Source: DATMXP01 sp964460935
Lineage (GTDB): Bacteria > Acidobacteriota > Terriglobia > Terriglobales > Acidobacteriaceae
Reading direction: 5' to 3'
NCBI GenBank assembly: GCA_964460935.1
Contig: CAYWSM010000384.1
Location: 1-13,348 of the forward strand
Length of the DNA: 13,348 nucleotides
Both the position numbers and the translations under genes were made by a program. A model generated the notes under the pieces. The model was not told the DNA's origin. It was given only the letters and a program-made list of their open reading frames with translations, and searched no databases. Shown piece by piece: positions 6,521 through 13,348 of this stretch (position 1 is its first letter; the number at the start of each line of letters is the position of its first letter).

Positions 6521-6557
6521 ATTGACAGTCAAACTTTCAGCTATTGGAGACATTTTC

Positions 6558-7913
6558 ATGAATAGGGTGGGGCGATTTGCGGTAATTCTGTTTTTATCGG
6601 TACAGGTATTTGCGGCGTCGCCGGCCAGGCAAGACCGTATGGCGATTCCGCCGGAACCGAAGCTGCTGACGTGGTCGCAACAGATCGCGGTCCGGGAAGG
6701 ATGGCTTACAAAGCGGCAGGGGATGATCCTCGACATGATGCGCAAGCATGGCGTGGATTGGTGGGTGATCGTGAATGAGGAGTTCCACGATGATCCGTTG
6801 ACGCAATACATTACACCGCCGCGACCGTACACGGGTGGACGGGATATTTTTCTTTTCATCGATACCGGCGAAAAGGGGCTGAGAAAGCTGGCAATCACCG
6901 GCTATGCCGAAGAGAACGTCAAGAAATTCTTTGAGGCTCCGGATGATCCGAAGCCAGCCGATAAGGTGCTGCCGGAGCTTTATAACGAATATCACCCAAA
7001 GAAAATTGCGCTCTCGTTTGGCGGGAAGCGCGGGGTGACTCGCAGCATCACATACGACACGTACAAGTTTCTGGCCGAGAAAATGGGTCCTGAAGCCGAG
7101 AGCCATTTTGTTCCGGCGGCGGATTTGATCGAGGAGTATTCAGACACGCGCCTTCCTGAGGAGTTTGCTACCTATACCGATATGGTGAAAGTGACGGAAA
7201 TCCTGGCGAAGCGGGCGCTATCGGGAGAGGTAATCAAGCCGGGGAAGACGACCGTGGGCGACGTGCGGCGGTGGCTGTACGACGAGATGGGAAAGCGCAA
7301 CCTGACAACGTGGTTTCAGCAGGACCTGCGTGTCCAGAGGAAGGGGATGGCCAACAAAACATCGCGCGGGTTCCTGGCTGTTGCACCGGAAGAGGTGGTG
7401 ATCCAAAAAGGCGATGTGGTCCACCTCGATTTCGGTATCACCTACATGGGGCTGAACACCGACTGGCAAAAGATGACCTATGTGCTTCGCGATGGTGAGA
7501 AGGATGTCCCCGACGGACTGAAGAACGCGCTGGCCAACACGAACGCATTGCAGGATGCGATGGTGAAGTACTCGCGTCCGGGACGCGCGGCGGGCGACGT
7601 GTACAACGACGTGATGAACGAGATGAAAGAGAAGGGGATCGAGGCGAAGGTGTACAGCCATCCTCTGGGATTCCAGGGACACGCGCTGGGAGCCGCAATC
7701 GATTACCGTTCGGCACAGAGAGCCGATTCGATGCCGGTAGCAAAGACACTGCGAGAGGGTTCGTACATCTCGATCGAATTGAACTCGGTTACACCCGTGC
7801 CGGAGTGGGATGGCCAGAAGGTGTTTGTGATGGAAGAAGATCCGGCGTACCTGACGAATGAGGGATGGAAGTTTTTTGTGCCGAGACAGACGGAATGGTA
7901 TGTGGTGAAGTAA
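6558..7913 (+). CDS. Exported M24 metallopeptidase (Xaa-Pro aminopeptidase/prolidase-like)
   Basis: A 451-residue protein with a cleavable-looking signal peptide (about 1-20, ending VFAA). A creatinase-type N-terminal domain (about 40-195) precedes an M24 pita-bread domain (about 205-440). All five dinuclear-metal ligands can be placed: Asp291 (HLDFG), Asp302 (NTDWQ, eleven residues later as in aminopeptidase P), His375 (GHALG), Glu407 (SIELN) and Glu426 (VMEED). The EPG around the fourth ligand of classical family members is replaced by ELN, so substrate preference may differ, though an active peptidase is expected. The ATG at 6558 is preferred over a TTG at 6522 because GGAGA sits 8 bases before it and the signal peptide begins there; the TTG lies in the repeat edge. 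It probably acts on proline-containing peptides in the periplasm. The next gene begins 14 bases downstream. Confidence 0.9.
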   Translation: MNRVGRFAVILFLSVQVFAASPARQDRMAIPPEPKLLTWSQQIAVREGWLTKRQGMILDMMRKHGVDWWVIVNEEFHDDPLTQYITPPRPYTGGRDIFLFIDTGEKGLRKLAITGYAEENVKKFFEAPDDPKPADKVLPELYNEYHPKKIALSFGGKRGVTRSITYDTYKFLAEKMGPEAESHFVPAADLIEEYSDTRLPEEFATYTDMVKVTEILAKRALSGEVIKPGKTTVGDVRRWLYDEMGKRNLTTWFQQDLRVQRKGMANKTSRGFLAVAPEEVVIQKGDVVHLDFGITYMGLNTDWQKMTYVLRDGEKDVPDGLKNALANTNALQDAMVKYSRPGRAAGDVYNDVMNEMKEKGIEAKVYSHPLGFQGHALGAAIDYRSAQRADSMPVAKTLREGSYISIELNSVTPVPEWDGQKVFVMEEDPAYLTNEGWKFFVPRQTEWYVVK

Positions 7914-7927
7914 ACGCAAGACTCCAA

Positions 7928-8431
7928 ATGTCGACCGATCTGAACAATGTGAAAGATAAGTCTCCGATTGCCGGACACATACTTATTGCGACTCTGTTGC
8001 TTTTTCTTGAGGTGTGCGTAGGGATAGGGATGGTCGGCATGAGCGTAGGTTTCTTCGTCGCTGGTATCGCATTCCTGCGTGCAGTGAAATGGAAGGACCT
8101 GCGCCGGCATCTTCTTCGCGTATCGGCTGTGTATGTGCTGTTATTTGTCGGGACCGCTGTTGCGATCGCATGGAACTCCAGTCTTGCTCGGAAGAGGGCT
8201 GAACCTGTTATCGCTGCTGTTGAACGATTCCGGGCTGATCACGGTCGGTATCCGGGAACATTGAATGAACTAGTGCCTGCTTACCTGTCGTCCATACCAA
8301 GAGGGGGCTTTACATGGATAAGCCGTCAATATTGGTACGATGCGCGGCGTCCGCAGGTTTACTTCGCAGCAATGTTCCATGGCGTGTTTTTCTACGATTT
8401 TCCAACGCACCAATGGTTGTCGAATGAATAA
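7928..8431 (+). CDS. Small membrane protein with pseudopilin-like C-terminal segment
   Basis: A 167-residue protein I cannot assign to a named family. Residues 16-50 are a long hydrophobic stretch (one long or two short helices) and 66-82 form another. The soluble remainder contains AVERFRADHGRYPGTLNEL (97-115), very like the stretch following the helix of GspG-type pseudopilins (short helix, then YP and a Leu-rich turn), and ends with a Trp/Tyr/Phe-rich region (128-163). It lacks a prepilin peptidase site, so it is not an ordinary pseudopilin. The ATG at 7928 was chosen over an ATG at 7865 because the latter would overlap the M24 gene by 49 bases and add a polar stretch. It lies 14 bases after the M24 stop, probably in one operon, and ends 8 bases before the nadB stop of the opposite strand. 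Confidence 0.7.
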   Translation: MSTDLNNVKDKSPIAGHILIATLLLFLEVCVGIGMVGMSVGFFVAGIAFLRAVKWKDLRRHLLRVSAVYVLLFVGTAVAIAWNSSLARKRAEPVIAAVERFRADHGRYPGTLNELVPAYLSSIPRGGFTWISRQYWYDARRPQVYFAAMFHGVFFYDFPTHQWLSNE

Positions 8432-8439
8432 GGAATGCG

Positions 8440-10020
8440 TTATTCGAACCGTATCTTCTGCCCCGACACGATGGAGTGTTTCTTGAACTTCACGTCGTCG
8501 TGTTCGGGGTAGTCGGTACGGTAGTGGGCGCCGCGGCTTTCGAGGCGGGCGAGGGCGGAACGGGTGATCAGCATGCCGTTTTGCCAGATGTTGTTGGCTT
8601 CGTAAGCGCGGCGTGATGTTTCCTTCGGCAGCGATTCGCCGAGGATCTGAAGCTGTTCGAGAGCGTGCTTGAGCGACTTGCCGGATCGGACGATTCCAAC
8701 GTCGCGCCACATGATGTCCTGTACCTGACGGATGAAATCCTCGGCGACTTTCGCAGACGGCGTGACGATACCGTTCGGCTTACCTTGCGCAGCTTTCTTT
8801 TCCGGTTGGATCTCCTTAAGTTCCGCTTCTTCAAGCATGGTGCGTGCGGACCGTGCGCCGTAAACCAAACCTTCCAATAATGAATTGCTTGCCAGCCGGT
8901 TCGCGCCGTGCACGCCGGTGCAGGCGACCTCTCCCGCAGCGTACAGGCCGGAAAGGCTGGTGCGTCCGTTGAGGTCGGTGCGAACGCCACCCATCGCATA
9001 ATGAGCCGCCGGACGGACAGGGATCATGTCCTCGGTGATGTCGAGGTTGTACTTGAGACAAGTTTCGTAAATTCTTGGAAAGCGAGCTTTTATCTTGTCG
9101 GCGTTCTTGTGCGTAAGATCGAGGTAGACGACCGGATCCTTGCTGTGGCTGACCTCGAGTTCGTGAGCGATAGCACGGGCCACCACGTCGCGCGGAGCTA
9201 GCTCGGCAAGCGAGTGGTACTTCGGCATGAACCGAACGAGCTGGTCGTTGCGCAGGACTGCGCCTTCGCCGCGGAGAGCTTCCGATAACAAGAATCGCGG
9301 AGCGCCTTTAATGTAGAGCGCCGTGGGATGGAACTGCACAAACTCCATGTCACTGACCTCGGCACCAGCGCGGAAGGCCATCGCTACTCCGTCGCCGGTA
9401 GCGACAGGCGGGTTTGTGCTTTCCTTGTACACATGGCCAAGGCCACCCGAGGCGAGCAGGACGGCAGCAGCGCGAACGGGATGTACCGAACCGGTGTTGT
9501 CGAGCAGCGTGAGTCCGGCGACGCGGCCATCTTCCACGATCAGATCGGTGGCAAATTCAAATTCGCAGATCGAGATGTTTTTCAGCGATTTCGCTTTGAA
9601 GTAGAGAGCGCGGCCAATCTCACGGCCAGTAGAGTCGCCATGAGCGTGCAGGATGCGATCGCGACTGTGCGCGCCTTCACGAGTGAAGGCAAGCTTGGTG
9701 CCATTGCGGTCGAACTGCGTTCCCCATGCGATGAGTTCCTCGATGCGCTCGGGACCTTCATTGACCAGCACGTGAGCTGCGTCAGGATTCACGAGTCCAT
9801 CGCCGGCGGTCATCGTGTCCTGGAAGTGCAGCGAGATTTCGTCTTCGTCGCTGAGCGCGGCGGCAAGTCCGCCTTGCGCATACTGTGTGGCTGATTCCGT
9901 GTATTCCAGCTTGGCAAGAACGAGGACACGTCCGGCGGACGCGAGATCAATACCGGCGCGCAGGCCCGCAATGCCCGCGCCTACGACCAGAAAGTCAGTT
10001 TCCGCAGGAACGCTCTTCAT
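8440..10020 (-). CDS. nadB: L-aspartate oxidase
   Basis: A 526-residue FAD enzyme that oxidises L-aspartate to iminoaspartate, the first step of de novo NAD synthesis; NadA then makes quinolinate. The dinucleotide-binding motif GAGIAG is at 14-19. NadB signatures follow: ATQYAQGGLAAA (44-55), TREGAHSRDRILHA (113-126), EFVQFHPTALY (226-236), LRGEGA (249-254), APRDVVARAI (275-284) with Arg277 matching E. coli Arg290, PAAHYAMGGV (337-346), and GANRLASNSLLE (372-383). The C-terminal three-helix region (about 415-500) ends with ESRGAHYRTDYPE. These distinguish it from succinate dehydrogenase flavoproteins. The ATG at 10020 fits the family start; upstream in-frame starts at 10041 and 10062 would add an unconserved leader reaching into the aroB regulatory gap. 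nadA and nadC are not in the window. It is divergent from aroB with 68 bases between the start codons. Confidence 0.96.
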   Translation of the reverse strand: MKSVPAETDFLVVGAGIAGLRAGIDLASAGRVLVLAKLEYTESATQYAQGGLAAALSDEDEISLHFQDTMTAGDGLVNPDAAHVLVNEGPERIEELIAWGTQFDRNGTKLAFTREGAHSRDRILHAHGDSTGREIGRALYFKAKSLKNISICEFEFATDLIVEDGRVAGLTLLDNTGSVHPVRAAAVLLASGGLGHVYKESTNPPVATGDGVAMAFRAGAEVSDMEFVQFHPTALYIKGAPRFLLSEALRGEGAVLRNDQLVRFMPKYHSLAELAPRDVVARAIAHELEVSHSKDPVVYLDLTHKNADKIKARFPRIYETCLKYNLDITEDMIPVRPAAHYAMGGVRTDLNGRTSLSGLYAAGEVACTGVHGANRLASNSLLEGLVYGARSARTMLEEAELKEIQPEKKAAQGKPNGIVTPSAKVAEDFIRQVQDIMWRDVGIVRSGKSLKHALEQLQILGESLPKETSRRAYEANNIWQNGMLITRSALARLESRGAHYRTDYPEHDDVKFKKHSIVSGQKIRFE

Positions 10021-10075
10021 AGTTCGTAAAGATGGTAACATCCGCACTGATCCGAACTGCACAGGTGCACTACGC

Positions 10076-10081
10076 TATTAT
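10076..10081 (+). promoter_or_regulatory. -10-like box immediately before aroB
   Basis: TATTAT ends 7 bases before the ATG at 10089, and no ribosome-binding site is present in that gap. The best -35 position (about 10053-10058, CGAACT) is poor. If used, transcription would begin at or next to the ATG, giving a leaderless message. An upstream ATG (10032) would place this box inside the gene, but it adds 19 residues without family support. Confidence 0.3.
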
Positions 10082-10088
10082 TGAACCA

Positions 10089-11183
10089 ATGGAACGTGTC
10101 GAGATCAAAATTCCGACATCGCCGTATTCCGCGATGATCGAAAACGAGATTTTGCAGCGGGTCGGACAGTGCGTTTCCGACATCTTGCCGGGTCGTAAGC
10201 GCCTGTTCGTGGTGACATCGCCGCCGATTCGCAAGCTGTACGGGGAGATGCTGACGAAGTCACTGGAAGGGTTCGAGTCGGTATTTCTCGAAATTCCAGA
10301 CGGTGAGCGATATAAGACGTTCCGAACGGTCGAAGATCTCGCACGAAAGCTGGTTGATAAGGGCGCGGACCGGAAATCCGTCGTGCTGGCCTTGGGCGGC
10401 GGAGTGGTCGGCGACACTGCTGGTTTCGCTGCCTCGATCTACATGCGAGGGATCGATTTCATCCAGATTCCGACGACATTACTGGCGCAGGTGGATGCTT
10501 CCGTTGGCGGAAAGACAGGTGTCGATTTGCCGGAAGGGAAGAACCTGATTGGCACGTTCCATCACCCGCGGGCTGTCCTGATCGATCCATCTGTACTCGC
10601 CACGTTGTCCGATCGAGAGTTTCGCGCCGGACTCTACGAAGTGCTGAAGTACGGGCTGATCCGGCGAAAAGACATGTTCGACTACATGGAGCAGAACCGC
10701 GATCGGATCTTGCAGCGCGATCCAGAGGCGCTGCAGTGGCTGATAACGGCATCGGTACAAGTGAAAGCCGAAGTGGTTGCGGCGGATGAGAAGGAAGGCG
10801 ACCTGAGGCGCATCCTGAACTTCGGGCACACGATCGGGCACGCGCTGGAAGCGGAAACACGCTATAAGCAATTTCTGCACGGCGAGGCGGTAGCGTGGGG
10901 AATGGTAGCAGCGTCGATGTTGGCCGTGGCCGTGCAGAAGACTACGCCGGAAACAGCGCAGAAAATCATCGGCAGCATACTTGCCTATGCATCTCTGCCG
11001 AAAGTGGAGACGCGTGGGAAGAAGATTATTCGCCGACTGGGAATGGACAAGAAAACAATCGACGGTGTGGTGCACTTCATTCTTCCGACGGAGTTGGGGT
11101 CGGTTGAGGTCGTGAAAGACGTCCCGGAAAAAGCCATCATCCAGGCAGTGGAAGAATTGAGATATCTGTCACAATCCGTTTAG
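10089..11183 (+). CDS. aroB: 3-Dehydroquinate synthase
   Basis: A 364-residue cytosolic enzyme that converts DAHP to 3-dehydroquinate, the second step of the shikimate pathway, using NAD and a divalent metal. The NAD-binding region contains ALGGGVVGDTAGF (101-113). The core motif PTTLLAQVDASVGGKTGV (128-145) includes Lys142. Metal ligands are Glu184 (GLYEVLKYG), His247 (NFGHTIGHALE) and His264 (LHGEAVAWGM). Length is typical. The ATG at 10089 gives the usual N-terminus (a short beta strand, then the SPYSAMIE turn). Chorismate from this pathway feeds menaquinone as well as aromatic amino acids, which makes its neighbour ubiE/menG sensible. The TAG stop at 11181-11183 is followed after six bases by array D. 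Confidence 0.96.
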   Translation: MERVEIKIPTSPYSAMIENEILQRVGQCVSDILPGRKRLFVVTSPPIRKLYGEMLTKSLEGFESVFLEIPDGERYKTFRTVEDLARKLVDKGADRKSVVLALGGGVVGDTAGFAASIYMRGIDFIQIPTTLLAQVDASVGGKTGVDLPEGKNLIGTFHHPRAVLIDPSVLATLSDREFRAGLYEVLKYGLIRRKDMFDYMEQNRDRILQRDPEALQWLITASVQVKAEVVAADEKEGDLRRILNFGHTIGHALEAETRYKQFLHGEAVAWGMVAASMLAVAVQKTTPETAQKIIGSILAYASLPKVETRGKKIIRRLGMDKKTIDGVVHFILPTELGSVEVVKDVPEKAIIQAVEELRYLSQSV

Positions 11184-11189
11184 TCCGTA

Positions 11190-11224
11190 ATTGTTCATTG
11201 AAGATTGTCAATTGAATATTGAAG
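11190..11224 (+). repeat. Heptamer array D (ATTGNNN x5) between aroB and ubiE
   Basis: Five gapless 7-base units, each beginning ATTG, start at 11190, 11197, 11204, 11211 and 11218. The remaining three bases vary (two units share AAG). The core and orientation equal the left half of array B. It starts six bases after the aroB stop. Because 7 is not a multiple of 3, it reads through in the ubiE frame as a stretch with two TTG codons (11191, 11212) that could be mistaken for starts. Confidence 0.75.
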
Positions 11225-11241
11225 TCAAAAGCGAACAGCGT

Positions 11242-11973
11242 GTGGTTGGCGCAGCGCCGGTAGGGGCAACCGATCGCGAGTCGGCGTCGCGTGCTGTGCG
11301 GGAGATGTTTACTTCCATCGCACACCGCTATGACCTGCTGAATCACGTACTGTCGCTCAATACGGATCGCTACTGGTGGTGGCGGGCGTCCAGAACTTTC
11401 CGGCATATCTTGCAGCGAAACGATGCGCGAGTCCTTGACCTTTGTTGTGGAACCGGAGACATGACGTTTGCCCTGAAGAAGAGAGGTGGAAGCGCAACGC
11501 CGTCGATCATGGGAGCGGACTTTTCGCACGCGATGCTGCAGCGCGCGTTTGTAAAGTCGCGTGGGACGCCGCTGCGCTGGGTGGAGGCGGACGCCTTGAA
11601 GCTCCCGTTGCCGAACGAGCGCTTCGATCTTGTAACCTCCGCGTTCGGCTTCCGCAACCTGGCCGACTACGATGCAGGCCTGAATGAAATTTTTCGCGTG
11701 CTCAGAGCCAATGGCGAGATTGGAATTCTCGATTTTGGAGAACCGAGGGGACTGCTCGGACGTTTTTACCGGTTCTATTTCCGCAACGTATTGCCGAGAA
11801 TTGGCACAGTCATTTCGGGTGTAAGTGGTCCGTATGCGTATCTGCCTGCCAGCGTGGCACGGTTTCCCGAACCGCAGGAGATGTTGCAACGAATGAAGCG
11901 TGCAGGATTTCGAGAAGTCTCATGGACGCCTTACACATTCGGAATTGCTGGACTATACCGGGGGAAAAAGTAA
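11242..11973 (+). CDS. ubiE: Demethylmenaquinone methyltransferase (UbiE/MenG family)
   Basis: About 243 residues; a class I SAM-dependent methyltransferase that C-methylates demethylmenaquinone (or a ubiquinone precursor). Menaquinone is the likely product if the host is an acidobacterium. Conserved features are VREMFTSIAHRYDLLNHVLS (19-38), SAM motif I VLDLCCGTGDMT (64-75), GADFSHAML (91-99), the family signature TSAFGFRNLADYDAGL (132-147), and FRNVLPRIG (180-188). The GTG at 11242 is preferred because it gives the normal short leader before VREMF; TTG codons at 11191 or 11212 would translate the repeat array as protein. No convincing ribosome-binding site precedes any candidate, so the exact start is uncertain by up to 17 residues. 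It follows aroB by 58 bases and probably shares its transcript. Confidence 0.92.
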   Translation: MVGAAPVGATDRESASRAVREMFTSIAHRYDLLNHVLSLNTDRYWWWRASRTFRHILQRNDARVLDLCCGTGDMTFALKKRGGSATPSIMGADFSHAMLQRAFVKSRGTPLRWVEADALKLPLPNERFDLVTSAFGFRNLADYDAGLNEIFRVLRANGEIGILDFGEPRGLLGRFYRFYFRNVLPRIGTVISGVSGPYAYLPASVARFPEPQEMLQRMKRAGFREVSWTPYTFGIAGLYRGKK

Positions 11974-12012
11974 GAATAGTTTCAAGTTACGGATGGGGTG
12001 GGTAATAGGAGC

Positions 12013-13101
12013 TCAGACCGTTGCTGCTATGTCAACGGTTGTTGAATCTTCCGTGTTGAAAGTGTCCTGCAAGGCTGTGGCTACGCTGTAGCGAATCACC
12101 TTCTCGTAATCCGATCCCAGAAACTGCTTCAGCTTCGATGTATCCACGAGGTAAGAGCCGTACATGTACGGAGCAGCCTCTGGCGGAATACCCGAGATGC
12201 CAAAATCCCAGAGCAGGCGAAGGACTTCTCGCATCACCCATTTTCCGGGAACCCGGATGACGCGCGCTTTTGCGATCGCACTAGCGTCTTCAAAGGTGAT
12301 AGGCTCTCCGCGTCCGGCGACATTCAGAACCGAAAGCTCATTCTTGTAAGCTGCGGGGCGATGCAGGATGTGGGCGATCAGGCGAGCAACATCATCCACA
12401 TGAACAAATTGAAAACGGTTCTGCCGATACTTCTTGCCCGGTACCAAGAGCGGCAGGCGCTTGCCTTGCTGGCGCATACGCTCTGCTCGTTTGCCGTTGC
12501 CGGTGGGAGTTCCGCGAAGAGCACCGACCATGTAATTGTTTACTGTAGCGCCCGTGAAGATGTGTGGCCGCAGGATGTAGGTGCTGCATCTGCCGAGAGT
12601 TTCCGCACGGAAATGGACGGCTTCATCGGCCTGTTGCTTATGGATCGCGTAGGGAAGCGTGTGCGCGGCCAGAGGATGCGTTTCTTTGACGGGACCGGGT
12701 GTTTCGGGTCCGTATGCCGAAACGCTACTCGAGAAAATGAACGTGTCGATTACGCCGCCAAGGCGGTTCACTTCGCTAACAGCTTCCATGACGCGCGCCG
12801 TTCCAGCAACATTGACCTGCCACATATGCTCAACATCAAGCAAGCCTGACTGGAGAGGATCAACCACAAACGCCAGATGGACGATGGCGCGAGCTTCGCT
12901 CTGTTTCAGCAGTTGAACAAACTGACGGCATGCGGCTTCGCGGGCAAGGTCAATTTTTTCGAAGCGGCCAACTAAACCGTCTCGGGGTGGAACGATGTCC
13001 ACCCCGATTACGTTGAAGTCTTCGAGAAGCGGGAGAACCCGGTGACCCAGATTGCCAGAAACTCCCGTAACGATAACTGCCGGCTTGTGGCCAGTAGTCA
13101 C
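12013..13101 (-). CDS. NAD(P)-dependent epimerase/dehydratase (extended SDR family)
   Basis: A 362-residue Rossmann-fold protein. The nucleotide motif is TGVSGNLG (12-19), with an acidic Asp35 at the end of strand 2 (VIGVDIVPP) suggesting NAD. The catalytic set is Ser124-126 (FSSSVSAYGP), Tyr151 and Lys155 (YAIHK), all present. FQFVHVDDVARLIAHIL (230-246) is the usual extended-SDR sugar-epimerase segment. The C-terminal half (about 285-345) is rich in hydrophobic and aromatic residues. The substrate cannot be told from sequence; nucleotide-sugar or steroid/NAD-dependent epimerase-like relatives are both possible. The GTG start at 13101 overlaps the stop of the upstream gene in a GTGA quartet, which implies translational re-initiation in an operon. 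It converges with ubiE, leaving 39 bases in which no clear terminator is seen. Confidence 0.87.
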   Translation of the reverse strand: MTTGHKPAVIVTGVSGNLGHRVLPLLEDFNVIGVDIVPPRDGLVGRFEKIDLAREAACRQFVQLLKQSEARAIVHLAFVVDPLQSGLLDVEHMWQVNVAGTARVMEAVSEVNRLGGVIDTFIFSSSVSAYGPETPGPVKETHPLAAHTLPYAIHKQQADEAVHFRAETLGRCSTYILRPHIFTGATVNNYMVGALRGTPTGNGKRAERMRQQGKRLPLLVPGKKYRQNRFQFVHVDDVARLIAHILHRPAAYKNELSVLNVAGRGEPITFEDASAIAKARVIRVPGKWVMREVLRLLWDFGISGIPPEAAPYMYGSYLVDTSKLKQFLGSDYEKVIRYSVATALQDTFNTEDSTTVDIAATV

Positions 13102-13348
13102 TGTTTCGAAGATGCCGGGTTCTCAACCGAAGAGGAATCTGTCATCGGAGTTACCTGGTGCGACTCAGGAGCGCCTGGAGGTGCATTAACATCCACGGCA
13201 GGAGCAGCAGGCGGATCCGGACGGAAATAAGCCTCGTTGAGCTCAGGTTTAATCGAGGACGTCATCTCCTCAATCTTGCTGCGGAATTTCTCATTAGTGA
13301 GCTCAGCTTCAATGGCGGTTTTAACCGAGGCAAGCGGCGTTGTCTGCT
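13098..13348 (-). CDS. C-terminal part of a probable PpiC/SurA-type peptidyl-prolyl isomerase
   Basis: The last 82 codons of a leftward gene whose start lies beyond the right edge; frame set by codons ending at the TGA 13098-13100. The segment PLASVKTAIEAELTNEKF, followed by a second helix and KPELNEAYF, looks like the helical tail of SurA/PpiC-type periplasmic foldases, where a PL..VK..IE..L pattern follows the rotamase domain. It ends in about 40 residues rich in Pro, Ala and Ser, likely disordered. Neither the catalytic domain nor the signal peptide is inside the window, so the call rests on the tail alone. It shares a GTGA overlap with the epimerase gene downstream. Confidence 0.5.
   Translation of the reverse strand, partial: QTTPLASVKTAIEAELTNEKFRSKIEEMTSSIKPELNEAYFRPDPPAAPAVDVNAPPGAPESHQVTPMTDSSSVENPASSKQ

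Noticed and set aside
6522..6550. TTGACA at the edge of array C as a promoter for the M24 gene
   Set aside because: No -10-like hexamer lies 16 to 18 bases downstream, and the hexamer is part of the repeat.
8421..8446. Hairpin across the convergent stops of the small membrane protein and nadB
   Set aside because: CGAAT pairs with ATTCG plus two more pairs over a bulge, but the stem is short, AT-rich and without a U-tract, so chance is likely.
11974..12012. Possible fifth heptamer array or terminator between ubiE and the epimerase gene
   Set aside because: There are GG and TA-rich words resembling array C, but no three consecutive units keep a 7-base register, and no stem-loop is evident.

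Overview
The window reads as ordinary chromosome of a moderately GC-rich, diderm, menaquinone-using bacterium. Protein character and gene mix (S41 protease, TatB-TatC, animal-type glutaminyl cyclase, DUF2231-Rieske fusion, secreted M24 peptidase, NadB, AroB, MenG/UbiE) fit an Acidobacteriota genome of the Koribacter/Terriglobia type. That placement is an inference from composition; no phylogenetic marker was tested. There is no phage, transposase, CRISPR, rRNA or tRNA in view, so this is core rather than accessory DNA.

Layout. Bases 1-263 hold at most the last codons of a rightward gene and a strong hairpin terminator. A leftward C-terminal processing protease (264-1883) is divergent from the tatB-tatC pair (2146-3361, 8-nt overlap). 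A lipoprotein-like M28 glutaminyl cyclase (3481-4479) converges on a leftward DUF2231-Rieske protein (4592-5416). That gene is divergent from a TerC-family membrane protein (5584-6504), followed by an exported M24 Xaa-Pro peptidase-like protein (6558-7913) and a small membrane protein with a pseudopilin-like tail (7928-8431). Leftward nadB (8440-10020) is divergent from aroB (10089-11183), which is followed by ubiE/menG (about 11242-11973). These converge on a leftward NAD(P)-binding epimerase-like gene (12013-13101), which overlaps by four bases (GTGA) the end of a probable PpiC/SurA-type foldase (13098 to the window edge).

Functional themes are envelope proteostasis and export (CTP, Tat, probable prolyl isomerase, exported peptidases, glutaminyl cyclase) and cofactor or aromatic metabolism (NadB for NAD, AroB for chorismate, MenG for menaquinone). 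AroB and MenG are linked because menaquinone is made from chorismate. No multi-gene defence or biosynthetic system is visible.

The most unusual signal is not a gene. Four intergenic places carry short degenerate tandem repeats with the same 7-base period (3347-3381, 4508-4591, 6493-6520, 11190-11224). Each lies on or immediately after a stop codon. One of them is a symmetric head-to-head array able to form a ladder-like hairpin between two convergent genes. They resemble in design the heptanucleotide STRR repeats of filamentous cyanobacteria, but with different sequences. They also confuse start and stop assignment of the flanking genes. A second, weaker theme is that tatB and aroB have -10-like boxes so close to the start codon that their mRNAs could be leaderless.
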